NCBI GenBank assembly: GCA_963585895.1
Contig: OY757904.1
Span: forward strand, 158,171,076-158,235,075
DNA length: 64,000 nt
Direction of reading: 5' to 3'
DNA from: Sepioteuthis lessoniana
Taxonomy: Eukaryota > Mollusca > Cephalopoda > Myopsida > Loliginidae
The notes beneath the pieces were generated by a model, which worked only from the letters and a program-made list of their open reading frames with translations, was not told the DNA's origin and searched no databases. Shown piece after piece: positions 22,106-33,536 of this stretch; position 1 is the first letter of the stretch, and every line of letters begins with the position of its first letter. Position numbers and translations under genes: made by a program.

Positions 22106-23300
22106 CAGTAGTGTTTCGGCTTGGTTGGGTGTATTGGCCAGTAGCGCTATGTCATCGGCGTAGTCAGCGTCGGTAATTGTTTTTGTGGGGTACCTTCTGT
22201 TTCTTTTCTTTGTCAGCTCAAAGCCGTTTTCCCTAATGTTATCGATCGATGTCCTAAGTACGTAGTCTAGAAAGATGATAAAGAGGTATGGGGCAAGCGT
22301 GTCCCCTTGTAGTACTCCTGCTACAATGTCGAAGTAATCTGTGTCTCCATCCGGTGAACACACTTTCACTTTGGTGTTTCTGTAGAGAATCATTATTGCT
22401 GCTACGATTTCTTCTGGTAGGCCGTATGCTAGTAGTATTTGTTCCATCTTCCCTCTGTGAATGGAATCGAAGGCCTTGGTAAAATCGACAAATAGTAATG
22501 TCGCCTGTAAGTTTTTTGCCCTCACGCCTTCTAGGATTATATGTATGATCAATATTTGTGAGGTCATGGACCTGTTTCTTCTGAAGCCATTTTGGTTTTA
22601 AATGAATAGTTTGGAACGAGCCGCTGCAGGCATTGGACTCCAAGTCAATGCACAGAAAACTGAATTTATGTGCTTTAATCAGAAAGGCGACATCTCCACA
22701 CTAGACGGAACCTCCCTGAAACTGGTTGACAAATTCACCTACCTAGGAAGCAGCGTCTCATCAACCGAAAAAGACATCGACACACGGCTAACAAAGGCAT
22801 GGACAGCTATCAATAGGCTTTCGATCATATGGAAATCAAACCTGACCGATAAAATGAAATGCAGTTTCTTCCAGGCGGCGGTCATGTCGATACTGCTGTA
22901 TGGATGCACTACTTGGACGCTGACTAAACGGTTGGAAAAGAAGCTCGACGGCAATCATACAAGAATGTTGCAAGCAATATTGAACAGGTCCTGGCAGCAA
23001 CACCCCACATGACGCCAACTGTACAGCCACCTACCACCTATCATGAAAACTATACAAGCTAGACGAACCAGACATGCCGGACACTGCTGGAGAATCAAAG
23101 ATGAGATTGTAAGTGATATGCTCCTGTGGACCCCCGCATATGGCCAATCAAAAGCAGGACATCCAGCTCGAACATTCATACAGCAGCTATGTGATGATAC
23201 GGGATGTAACCCCGAAGACCTGCCAAAGGCGATGAATGATAGGGAGACGTGGAGAGAGAGGGTCAGGGATATCCATAATAGCTGCACGTCATGATGATGA
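22106..23300 (+). pseudogene. RTE copy with 5' inversion (twin-priming signature)
   Basis: The 3' part (about 22602-23300, +) reads from SLERAAAGIGLQVNAQKTEF to the end of the protein and the 'atgatgatga' tail. The 5' part (22106-22598) is inverted and reads on the minus strand from QNGFRRNRS-like sequence through LLFVDFTKAFDSIHRGK and YADDIALLANTPNQAETLL. The inverted segment ends (AETLL) almost where the forward segment begins (SLERA), with only a few bases lost. The flanks share 'atatggttcca' on both sides, a plausible 11-base target duplication, although that sequence also belongs to the host minisatellite. Confidence 0.9.
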
Positions 23301-23344
23301 TATGGTTCCAAGTAACTAATAATAATATTCCTTAGTAAACAATT

Positions 23345-23862
23345 ATTGTAACATAATGGCCGAGGGATTTCGGTTTATGCTTTCGGGTTTAGTTAGGCTG
23401 AGAACCTTTTGGCTCAGCACATGGGTTAGTTAGGTGCAACATTAACACAGGTGTTCACACGCGGGCGGGCAGAGCGGACGTGTCACTCAGAGATGTCAAA
23501 ATAGCCCGAGATGGGAAACAGGGGCTAGCGAGTGCGAATGATGTCACACACCGGAAGCGCGCGGAGGATTTTGGGAACTTGAAGAAAGTTAGTTGAGTTG
23601 AGTCCTGCCTTGGAAGAAGACGGTTGGCTTTCGCTAGCTCGTGAGGCCTTGTGGCGGGTGCCACATGTGATGGGGGGGGGGGCAGATGAAAAAGTCAAAA
23701 TAGAAAGATTGTGCCTCTCTCTCCTTAGGTTGAAAAACCTTTAAACTCAAAGGTAATAAAAAAAAGTTTTGTACCCGAAATGAGAAGTCGTTATGTGTTT
23801 TTCGTGTTTTGAGATTCCTATGTTATATCTTTATGGACATTCGATGTACATTTCACACATAA
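23345..23862 (+). repeat. GC-richer island, possible solo LTR
   Basis: A sharply bounded block inside the composite minisatellite. It starts near 'tgtaacataatggccgaggg' and ends near 'gtacatttcacacataac'. CpG-rich in the first half, with a polyadenylation-like 'aataaaa' near 23756 and poly-G at 23672-23681. TG...CA ends, size (about 0.5 kb) and lack of coding potential fit a solo LTR. There is no second copy in the window and no clear target duplication. Confidence 0.4.
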
Positions 23863-24090
23863 CCATATCATGGCTATGGTACATTATAACTTCAAGTAAC
23901 TATTCTTAAGACAAATAATTGGCACACATCAAGTATTCCTATCTAATATAAATAATTTTCAAACAGATCAATCTGACCCATAGATGGAACCTGGGAGTAA
24001 TGGGAATGAAGGGGTGACTACATAATCCCTGGAGTTCCAGAAAATAAGCCTCACCACCAGATGCAGTTTAATGTCATACCCAGGAAATAG

Positions 24091-24336
24091 ATTTGGAAGA
24101 GTAGTATTAACCTAGATTTTTTAAAAACTTATGTTAGATTTTTTTTAAGCCAGGCAATTATTGAGAGGAAATAAATTTCTTCTTCTTAGTAGCTCAACAC
24201 TTAACTGCATACATGGAAGGAGAGAACCATAAGTGTAAGGTATAAAGAGTGAGAGATGGATCCCCAACTAAAAAAATAGTTGAATCTTTTTATAAAGGTT
24301 GGTTGAAATCAGGCAAAAAAGTGAAAGTGCTTTCGT
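24091..24336. other. Unassigned spacer
   Basis: No recognisable feature between the composite repeat and the mariner-like fossil. Confidence 0.4.
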
Positions 24337-24921
24337 ACAGGGTGGAACGGTAAAATTGTCACCCTAGAAAAGACGACAAGATTCCATTTCTGTTTAATGA
24401 AAACCAGTTTTCTTTTTTTGTTGCAGACCATCTACTAGTCGGCCAGTTGTGTACAAATCCCAAGAGCAATAGGAGCCTTCAATCATGTCTGAAAGTGACA
24501 CAATGTTCAATGAGCGAGATCGGAGATGTGCCACTGTACAACTCATGCTCTCTACCGATCCAAGTTATGACAACAGGACCATTGCCAGCACCCTCAAAAT
24601 GCAAATCTGGACAGTTCAACGCTTGAGGGCACAGCTCAACGCATTGGATGACCCTCTAGTGTGGTTTCAAGTGAGGGTTACATCATGCCACCTCACATCT
24701 TCGAAGTCAGCTTGAAAGTCAACACCAAAGTGTACCTGGATGTGCTGAAGAGTGTGGTGATCCCCTGGTGCAATCAGGTGGCCGATGGTAGATCCTGGGT
24801 GTGGCAGCAGGACTCGGTGCCAGCCCACAAGTCCAAAGAGACCCAGGCTTGGCTTCAGCAGGAGTGCTACAACTTTGTACCCTTCTCTCACTGGCCCCCT
24901 CCTCCCCCGACCTGAACCCAT
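24337..24921 (+). pseudogene. Mariner/Tc1-superfamily transposase fossil, internally deleted
   Basis: Starts with a possible terminal sequence, 'acagggtggaacggtaaaat'. The reading frame from 24485 (MSESDTMFNERDRRCATVQL) has a helix-turn-helix-like stretch (NRTIASTLKMQIWTVQRLRA). Near 24655 it jumps in another frame to the catalytic half. That half reads PPHIFEVSLKVNTKVYLDVL, then WVWQQDSVPAHKSKETQAWL with the second catalytic Asp, and FVPFSHWPPPPPT, after which the SPDLNP-type motif is lost. The first catalytic segment and the C-terminus are missing, and I found no matching right terminus. Confidence 0.8.
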
Positions 24922-25113
24922 TTTAAAATGGTTTCATTTGTGTAACAAATTGTGTAAAGATTAAGATGTCTAATTCCTTTTTTTTTTTTAGTAATTTCTA
25001 TGCTCAAATTCTACTGGAAAATATAGGATTAATTATCTGCCCTTGGCAGTAAAAGGGCCAATCAGCACACTGTCGTGGATTGGCGCCCATTTGACTTCTT
25101 TCAATTTACATCA

Positions 25114-25575
25114 TTTGTATGTTGGAAGTGAAATCATGCAGATGCCAATTCAACTACTCCAGTACCAAGATAGACTTCAGCAGATAAGTCTGGCAGCAAA
25201 GCCATTAAGTTAACAAAATATGATCTTTTTTGATGGGCCCCATATATTTTCCCAATATTAATGGATAGGCATTCAATTCAGATGAAGAAGAACAAAAAAC
25301 AATCTAAAAAATACAAGAAGGTGGGTAGCAAATCTAATGGCTTTGCGGCCAGACCTGTATGCTGGAAATGAAATTATGTGGATGTCAATTCAACTACTCC
25401 AATTCCAAGATGGACCTCAGCAGATAAGCCTGGTTGCAAAGCCATTAAATTTGCAACCCACCTTTTGTATTTTTAAAATATATGTTTGTACAATTGTTTT
25501 GTGTTCTTCTTCATCTGAATTGAATGCCTATCCATTAATATTGGGAAAATATATGGGGCCCAGCAAAAAAGACCA
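25114..25575. repeat. Compound direct and inverted repeat
   Basis: A ~90-base direct repeat (25117-25208 and 25357-25448; 'caattcaactactcca' and 'cagcagataag') overlaps an inverted repeat. The arms are about 25222-25356 and 25427-25574 (atggataggcattcaattca against its complement). The region is non-coding. Confidence 0.8.
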
Positions 25576-26104
25576 TAATTCTTATATATTCAATGAATTT
25601 AAAGCCAAAATTTTATTAAAGTCACTATCTTATTTTATCATTGCAATATTTCCAAATTCTTATTATTAAAATAAATCATTCCAAGCATTTGAGATAATAT
25701 ATATAGTGATATCATTTTCATTTCTATTTTTGCATGTTACAATATTCAAATATTTCAATAAGCAACACTGAATATTAAAGTTTTGACTGCTGTTCCATAT
25801 AAAATCTAAAAACCTCTCCTGGAGAAAGAGTTAGAAAAAAAAAGAAAATATTCCTAAATCTGCCTGTACTCATTTGTTGTTTCTATTTTTTATCATCCCC
25901 AAAAGATTATACAACCCACCAAATATACCTATGAAAGTCTAGAAGAGTAGAAGAGGTTCAGGGAATTACATCATAACCAGGCTAAGAATGCAATGGCAGG
26001 ATCCAGGAATTTCTTGGGATTTTAGAATATATATATATCTTGCAATGAACATGAACAAATAATAAACAATTTATGTGAAAACATTCTCTTTTATATTTAT
26101 TGAT
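25576..26104. other. AT-rich stretch without recognised features
   Basis: Contains short AT runs only. Confidence 0.45.
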
Positions 26105-26470
26105 TAATTAATTGATTTTAATGGCATGTCAACCCATCTAGAGTTATTCTATGCCAAGAGTTTAAGAAATTACATACATTGTATGTTTATGTTTAAATTT
26201 TTTGGGTAGTTTCAGATTTTTGCATATAATATCAAGTATTCTTATCTAAGACAAACAATATGAAAAACTAATCTATTTGACCCTTGGATAGGACCCTAAC
26301 ATTTACTACCAGGGTGAACTTGAGAGTAATGGCAATGAAAGTATACTTCACACTCCCCAGGGCTCACCATTTGATGCAGTTTAGTGTTATACCCATGATA
26401 CCGCGAGGGGGAGTGTATTGCCTCTCTGCAAGGATACAGTTGGGATATTCTAACCCCTGGGCATATAGTC
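26105..26470 (-). repeat. Composite minisatellite repeat, copy 3 (short array)
   Basis: The SINE-B-type end block is at 26105-26152 (ttaatggcatgtcaacccat). It is followed by the same intermediate sequence as copy 1, about one array unit at 26225-26265, and the module from 26271 (gacccttggataggacccta, ttgatgcagtttagtgttat). The array has nearly collapsed compared with copy 1. Confidence 0.7.
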
Positions 26471-28010
26471 TCTTTTTAGACAGTAATTTGGTACATTAAA
26501 GTTCAAAGAAAGTTAAAAGGTCTGATAATATTAATGTGTTTGTTGGACAAAATGGATGTGCCAATATCTGTTAGCACCAAACATAGAAGCATTTTGTCTC
26601 TTATATTGACTTTTGAATTGTATTTGTCGTGGCTGCTGAGTGTGTGTCAGCAAAAGAGTAGAAAGATATTAAACAGAAGTTCAGAGTTGCCTTTGTCTCT
26701 ACAGACATCACCATAACTAATCAACTTTTAACTCAATTTTTACCACATCTTTTATTGCTACCAATTAGATTGTCTTGGTTCTAAAATGAAGAAACAAGTG
26801 TTGAATTGTGAATGGCTTTTCAGTTGATTTGCTCTGATCTGTTCTTGACTACACCAGTCATATGAATATTTAAAAATTGGCTCCTGTCATTTTTGTTTTG
26901 TATGTCCAAATTTAACAGTCAAGCATCAGATTCAAAATTTCTAACCAATTCTGTGATTTGTTAATTTGAAAGTTGTATTTTCCATAAACTCAAAGTTTTG
27001 TTGATTTGTCAAGATGTTTTAGAAGGTTTCACTTTTTTTTTTTTAACCTGGTTAGTAATCTGTTTCAAAATTTTGGTCTGTAGAAATTAATTTACCATAT
27101 TTTCCTTGTAATAATTTTTCTGATTAATTTTTCTTCTATTTTTAGGAAAAAAGTCATCTATTGAATGGTATATAATTTTGTATATAATAATTTCTCATAT
27201 CATAAAGAGTTTTTTTCAAGTCATTATATTGAATTTCTATAATTTCTCATAAATTTTAATGAGAATATCTGGGGTAACAATTTTCCAGTTGGAAAAATCC
27301 CTTTTTTACAAGGTTCATTGTTTTTGCATTAGTCAATGTTGTAAAACATTTTGTAAACATTTTTTCTGTCATAGAGCTTAAAGAAGCTTTTTAGCTTTTG
27401 ATTAAACTCAAAACTATTAATGACATTCTATGTAATATTCATTTAAATTGTTGGCCTCAGCAAAGCCAACTTTATCAAATAAAGTGGCTATTAAATATTA
27501 AAAATTTTCTAATCAAATTTCTTTTTGGCATGCAAGTATTGATTTGAACTAATAAAAATAAAGTCTAAAACCTTAACAATAGTCTTCTCATGGTCAGAAC
27601 CAATGGAAATATTTCCACTAATGTCCACAAAGACAATTACATTTGGGAAATTTTTGCTGCAATATGACTAAAAAAGAATGATATACTTTAAGGTTCATTT
27701 TTGTCTAGCAGTATAGGTCTAATAAAAATAAGGTTGTATTCTGATTTTTTTTTTTTTTTAACATTTTCATATTTTAACAAGTCATCATTCTTAGAAAATA
27801 AGGTCTAAAATTAAATGTTCTATCAATACCAATTATAGCATCATTGTTAACCAAATAGGAAGAAAGGTCTTTTATTTGATCATCAGAAGACCAATACTGG
27901 TAAATCATTATCAACTGGGACCACGACACAAACAAACCCACTACTAATGAGCCTTAAACATCTTTTTAGTACATCTTTTTCCTTATATTTGGCATTAGTA
28001 ATAACTTTGT
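26471..28010. other. AT-rich stretch without recognised features
   Basis: Poly-T runs near 27033 and 27748. No protein or repeat family recognised. Confidence 0.45.
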
Positions 28011-28112
28011 TTGATTTGGTTTCTTTGTTTAATGGCATATCAAACTTCATGGGTTATTTAATGCCTAAGCTATCCTTGTAGAAGGACAGTTGTGGTATTA
28101 TTTAAACCATAA
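28011..28112 (-). repeat. SINE family B, copy 5, tail half
   Basis: Minus-strand tail and middle only: 'tttaatggcatatcaaactt', 'gtagaaggacagttgtggta', 'tttaaaccata'. The tRNA-like head is missing. Confidence 0.7.
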
Positions 28113-28538
28113 AAATAAGGAAATAAGGGGAATTAAGAATAAGGAAATAAGGAATTGGTTGGACATAGTATCGGCTACTGGCTTAGTGGCTTGTGTTCGT
28201 CTGTGTCTTCGTTTGTGTGTAAGCTTGTGTCTTGTGTGTATGGCTTCCTAACTCTGTGTTATTTATATCCTACAGGTGGATTAAAGAATCGCCCTAAAAT
28301 CTTGGCGCGTAGACATTTATTGACCAATCAGATTTGTATTTTACTATTTTATTTTCGAGCCTAAATGTTTTCTGTTAGTTCACTTCCAATCCTAATTTTC
28401 TAGAATGTTCTATTCCATGTTTTTAGCTGATTGGTTGAAAAATATAAAAATGTAATTTAAATGCTAATACGGGTTTGATCCTAAATTTCTAGAATGTTCT
28501 TAAGTATGTTTTTATTGCTTATTTTAAGACTTATACCA
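28113..28538. other. Unassigned stretch with a repeated 'tctagaatgttc'
   Basis: 'tctagaatgttct' occurs near 28400 and 28488. The 12-base core resembles a heat-shock-type pair but occurs without any gene, so no function is claimed. Confidence 0.35.
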
Positions 28539-28539
28539 G

Positions 28540-28800
28540 ACATTGGCCTAGCAGTTAGAGTGTTCGCCAATCGCCTGGGAGACCTGGGTTCAATCCCAGG
28601 TCGAGTCATACCAAAGACTCAAAAAATGGTACTTGATGCCTCCTTGCTTAACACTCAGCATTATAAGGTACGGATCAAGGGTAAAGTGGAGCAATCCAGG
28701 GAAAGGAGTAGCGCCCTCCCCTACACCTTGGTGTAGTAAGCTATCGAAAAGGGAGCCTTCGGGTCACCCTCGACTATGGTCGCCTACTTTACTTACTTTT
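28540..28800 (+). repeat. SINE family A, copy 5, best full-length copy
   Basis: Head 'ttggcctagcagttagagtg' (A box) and 'gggttcaatcccaggtcg' (B box), then the complete body: 'ggtacttgatgcctccttgc', 'gtaaagtggagcaatccagg', 'ctacaccttggtgtagtaag', 'gggtcaccctcgactatgg'. It is the cleanest member here and a good reference for the family. Confidence 0.88.
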
Positions 28801-28857
28801 TTTACTTTAAGACTAGAAAAAATGTGTATCCTATAAAAGAAAAAAAAAAGTTTTAAG

Positions 28858-29385
28858 TTATTTGTTTTAATGGTATATCAACACTTCATGATTATTTAAT
28901 GTCAAATTCTGTTTATACATGCATTGTAAGAGAATAATTTGCAGGTAACATCATTTTTAAATGAACCAGAGCTCATTTGTTTGCATAAAGTTAAAGGTTT
29001 CAAATATTATTATCCAGCTCTAATCATTCTATTTAATATCAATCATTTGTTTGCACACAGTTAAATGATTTCAAGGATTGCTATCTAACACAAATAATTC
29101 GATCTAATATAAATCATTTAATTGGCATAAAGTTAAATGATTTCAAGTATTCCTATCAAATACAAACAACTTACACACAGCTGAATGTTTTAGAATAACT
29201 AATAATAATAATAATTATTAGTACGTGATTGAACGGTACTACCCTAACAGGTACTACAACTCGAGATGAAAGTGGACCTGAAAGTAATAGTAATATAAGT
29301 GTACTCCATATCCCCAAAGTTCAGGAATTGAGGGTCACCATGAGATGTTGTATAGTCATATCCAGGACATGGAAAAAATGTTAGT
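28858..29385 (-). repeat. Composite minisatellite repeat, copy 4
   Basis: The end block is at 28858-28911 (gttttaatggtatatcaaca). Array units lie at about 28975-29200 (ttgcacacagttaaatgatt), and the module at 29216-29375 ('ctaacaggtactacaactcg', 'aggacatgg' end). Same order as copies 1-3. Confidence 0.7.
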
Positions 29386-29850
29386 TTCGAGTTTACTGTT
29401 ATAAAAAATTAATAAATAAAAGGCTGTAAAACGTGAAAATATTAGATTCTGGTGAATAAAAGCCGTGTGATTATGAAGACACGAGAAAACTTTTAGCAGC
29501 TGACAAAGCTAAACAAATTTAAGTCTTTTTTTTTTAACATACATACCAAGAGTAGAGATTTAAGTCATGACAGCCGAAAAACTTTCTTCTTCTCAAAGCT
29601 CAAAAAACTGTACCGAGAAATGCAAAGAGACATGATACTCAGTACACATAGGGAATAAACAGACACCATTTTATATTTTACTGAAACATAATTCTTCCAA
29701 CAATAACGCACTGACCGGTAAAAACAAAGACAGTACTTCATGCAACACGTTGAGAAGAGTAATCAAAGGGAAATAACTCATGTTAATATTTTTTAAAACG
29801 AACTGATAAGCACCTACATTTTTTTCTCTTTTGGAGCCAGATTATTTGCT
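29386..29850. other. Unassigned AT-rich spacer
   Basis: No recognisable feature. Confidence 0.4.
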
Positions 29851-29851
29851 A

Positions 29852-29915
<64 letters not shown>

Positions 29916-29928
29916 ATGAATTTCTTCA

Positions 29929-29994
<66 letters not shown>

Positions 29995-30262
29995 CATTAG
30001 TATATACATATTTACATGTGTATATATCATTAATATGTGCATTCAAGTTTATATATCATTAGTATATACATACAAATATATACATACACATATATATGTA
30101 TACATACATACATCCATATATATCATTAATATATATATATATATATGTGTGTATGTGTGTGTGTGTGTATAAATATATATACATATACATATATATTGAT
30201 ATATAAATGCATACAATATATGTATATTTCATTAGTATATACTACATATGTATTATTAATAC

Positions 30263-30302
<40 letters not shown>

Positions 30303-30413
30303 GAAGATATATACATATAAATAATATTTACATTTATATATTACATATTCATATGCATATATAAAATCGATATATATAGGTATATATTACTAATATGTAT
30401 GTATTTTGATTAA

Positions 30414-30456
<43 letters not shown>

Positions 30457-30625
30457 TATTGATATAGATATATATCATCAATTTGATACACACTTATGTT
30501 AAAGATATATACACAAATGCATATATTATGACTATACATATACACATACATATTATTATATACAATTATATAATATCATTATATACATACATATTATTAG
30601 TATATATAATAAAAATGTATGTCTA
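29851..30625. repeat. Microsatellite island: (AT)n, (GT)n, (ATAC)n
   Basis: Long (AT)n at 29856-29912 and 29932-29962, (GT)n at 29963-29992 and 30417-30454, and imperfect TATACATA repeats throughout. Open frames here are low-complexity artefacts. It directly precedes the truncated 5' end of an RTE copy. Confidence 0.95.
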
Positions 30626-30644
30626 TATACAAATCTCTTCGTGG

Positions 30645-32778
30645 ACCTAAAACGAACAGCGACCACCAAACACTATGACTGGGCCCTATTGAACAACAAA
30701 GATATAAGAGATAAATACGTATTAGAATTAAGAAACAGATTCGAAACACTACAAGAAAAGACGGAAAAAAGTACACCAAACGACGAATATGAAAATTTCG
30801 TCAATGCACACCTCGAGGCAGCAGCAAAATACATTCCAACAAAAATTAAAACTAAATATAGGGTCCCATGGGAAACTTTAGCGGTGAGAGAAAAACATGC
30901 ACTAGTGAAAACAGCCTCCAAAAACTATCGAAAAAACCCAACAAACCCAAATGCCTTAAAACTAAAAACGGCACAATATCAATTAGCAGGCATATATATA
31001 AAGGAACAGACAGAATACATTCAAAATCAGATAGATAAGATTAGAGACTCGGTGGAAGATAGACAATCTAGAATAGCCTGGCAAACAATAAACGAAGTGA
31101 GCAGAAGAAAGAACACAGCCAAAGCAAAACTTAAAGCAGCAAACCAACAAGAAAGAATAAAACTGTGGAAATAGCACTTCGAAAACTTACTTGGAAACAC
31201 ACCAAAAATAACACATGAACCAATCACCAGAATAATTAGCAAACAATTAGACATTAAACTAGGACCGTTCACACAAGAAGAACTCGACTCGGTTCTCAGA
31301 AAAATTAAAAATAGGAAAGCTGCAGGGCTGGACGAAATTCCCCCGGAAGTATGGAAGACCAGACAATTCGACGACATACTGCTCCGACACTGCAACGCAG
31401 TATACAATCAAAATCCGATAGATAGATGGATGAAGGGATGCATACTCCCCTTCCCTAAAAAGGGGGACCTCGGATTAGCCAAAAACTACCGAGGCATAAC
31501 ACTTACATCCATAGCTGCCAAAATCTACAATGCCCTACTACGAAACCGAATAGAACCCAAAATCGACAACATACTTAGAAAAAACCAAAATGGCTTCCGA
31601 AGAAATAGATCCACGACCTCACAAATATTAACCATCCGCAGAATCCTTGAAGGTGTACGGGCAAAGAACCTACAAGCGACATTAATATTTGCCGACTTTA
31701 CCAAGGCTTTCGACTCCATTCACAGAGGAAAGATGGAACAAATACTACTAGCGTACGGCATACCTAAAGAAACCGTAGCAGCAATAACGATTCTCTATAG
31801 AAACACCAAAGTAAAAGTACGATCACCAGATGGAGACACAGAATACTTTGACATTGTAGCAGGAGTACTACAAGGGGACACGCTGGCCCGTACCTCTTTA
31901 TCATTTGTCTAGACTACGTACTTAGAACATCGATTGACAAAATCAAAGAGAATGGCTTCGAACTGACGAAGAAAAGAAGCAGAAGGTACCCCGCAACAAC
32001 AATTACCGACGCCGACTACGCCGATGACATAGCGATACTGGCAAATACACCTGACCAAGCCGAAACACTTCTGCATAGTTTGGAACGAGCAGCAGCAAGC
32101 ATAGGCCTCTATGTTAATGCACACAAAACGGAATATATATGCTATAACCAAACGGGGGACATCTCCACTCTAGAAGGAACCCCTCTTAAACTAGTAGACA
32201 AATTCACGTACCTAGGAAGCAGCGTCGAATCAACCGAAAAGGACATCGAAACGAGGTTAACGAAAGCATGGACAGCTATCAATAGGCTATCAATTATATG
32301 GAAATCAGACCTAACCGATAAAATGAAACGCAGTTTCTTCCAGGCAGTGGTCACATCGATACTGCTATATGGATGCACTACATGGACGCTAACAAAACGG
32401 CTGGAGAAGAAGCTACATGGCAATTACACAAGAATGCTGCGAGCAATCCTGAACAAGTCCTGGCAGCAACAACCCACAAGACACCAACTGTACGGCCACC
32501 TGCCCCCTATCACGAAAACTATTCAAGTTAGACGAACCAGACATGCAGGACACTGCTGGAGAAGCAGAGATGAACTCATAAGAGATGTACTCTTATGGAT
32601 CCCCACACATGGCCGCGCAAAAGCAGGACGACCAGCACGAACGTACATTCAGCAGCTATGTGAGGATACGGGATGTTGTCCTGAAGACCTACCTAGGGCG
32701 ATGAACGATAGGGAGGAGTGGCGAGGGAGGGTCAGGGATATCCGTGCTACCAGCGCGATATGATGATGATGATGATGA
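30645..32778 (+). pseudogene. RTE copy, 5'-truncated, young
   Basis: Very close to the 12-15 kb element, starting just after its endonuclease domain (KRTATTKHYDWALLNNKD) and running to the complete '(tgatga)n' tail. Two disabling changes are visible. A CAG-to-TAG stop lies at about 31172 (LWK*HF against LWKQHF). A one-base deletion near 31888 shifts the frame in the GDTLAPYLF motif. The frame resumes at 31909 and is open from 32080 to 32763. YADDIA is preserved near 32020. The endonuclease half is absent, as expected from incomplete reverse transcription. Confidence 0.93.
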
Positions 32779-32780
32779 AA

Positions 32781-32872
32781 GTTGGTGACCACAGTCAAGG
32801 TCACCAGAAGGCTCCCTTTGCAATAGCTACTACACTGAGGTGTAGGGGAGGGTGCTACTTCTTTCCCTGAAT

Positions 32873-32873
<1 letters not shown>
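32781..32873 (-). repeat. SINE family A, copy 6, tail fragment
   Basis: Minus-strand tail part only ('gttggtgaccacagtcaagg', 'tactacactgaggtgtaggg'). It starts directly after the RTE (GAT)n tail and ends in an (AT)n run at 32875-32902. Confidence 0.75.
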
Positions 32874-32906
<33 letters not shown>

Positions 32907-32990
32907 TAGATATATATAAAATAGATAAATAAAAATTAAAAAATGAAAATAGTAAAATAATAAAATTACCATTTATAGTCAAAATGGTTT

Positions 32991-33136
32991 TTGACAATAC
33001 CTATGAGTGTTTATAATGCAATAATGGGGAAAAAATAGTGCTTATAATTATTGACAATACTAAACTGTTACTTCAATTTACTGGCAATACTTGTGGGTGT
33101 TCGTAATGTGATAATGTGAGGAAAATGGTACTTACT
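32991..33136 (+). repeat. Two-copy tandem repeat (about 98-base period)
   Basis: 'gacaatacctatgagtgttt' with 'aatgcaataatgggg' recurs about 98 bases later as 'ggcaatacttgtgggtgttc' with 'aatgtgataatgtgagg'. Diverged; no coding sense. Confidence 0.55.
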
Positions 33137-33536
33137 GTCAATGGTTCTGTTGTATAATAAGTGTAGTGTCGATAATTGCTGATGGATGGTGTTGCAATAA
33201 AAAAAACAAAAGTGTTCAAGAAACAAGTTGAATATGGGAAAAGGACAAGAGGGAAGCTTTAGTAAGTCATGTGAACATAGATAGCAGAATATTGTATTTG
33301 ACGAAGGTCTTGTATTTGAGGAGAGAAAGCTAATCAGTTAGCTGTGTTTAATTTCACTATTCCACCTACAACTCTCTAGTGGATTTAAAATGTGGATCAC
33401 CTAGGAGTTGGTGATATCTGTCATTATTAAATAGCGTTGGCAATCCACAGCCTACCTATATTTCCGGCTTTAACTGGTGGACTTGGCGAGAACGGATAGA
33501 ACCCTGCAAGCCCGCTGGGCATGTGGCAGCGTAACA
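33137..33536. other. Unassigned stretch
   Basis: The last 100 bases before the RTE copy are GC-richer. No similarity recognised. Confidence 0.4.

Larger units (their letters stand above)
20845..24090 (-). repeat. Composite minisatellite repeat, copy 2, interrupted by later insertions
   Basis: The SINE-B-type end block is at 20845-20893. Array units lie at 20980-21055, 21975-22105, 23302-23345 and 23885-23955, and the module at 23956-24085 ('cccatagatggaacctggga', 'ccaccagatgcagtttaatg'). The array is broken by an RTE 5' fragment, an RTE copy with a 5' inversion and a solo-LTR-like block. All of these are therefore younger than the repeat. Confidence 0.65.

Noticed and set aside
29831-30172. 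113-codon open frame rich in Ile and Tyr
   Set aside because: It is a translation of (AT)n and (GT)n microsatellite; the reverse strand gives an equally long artefact.
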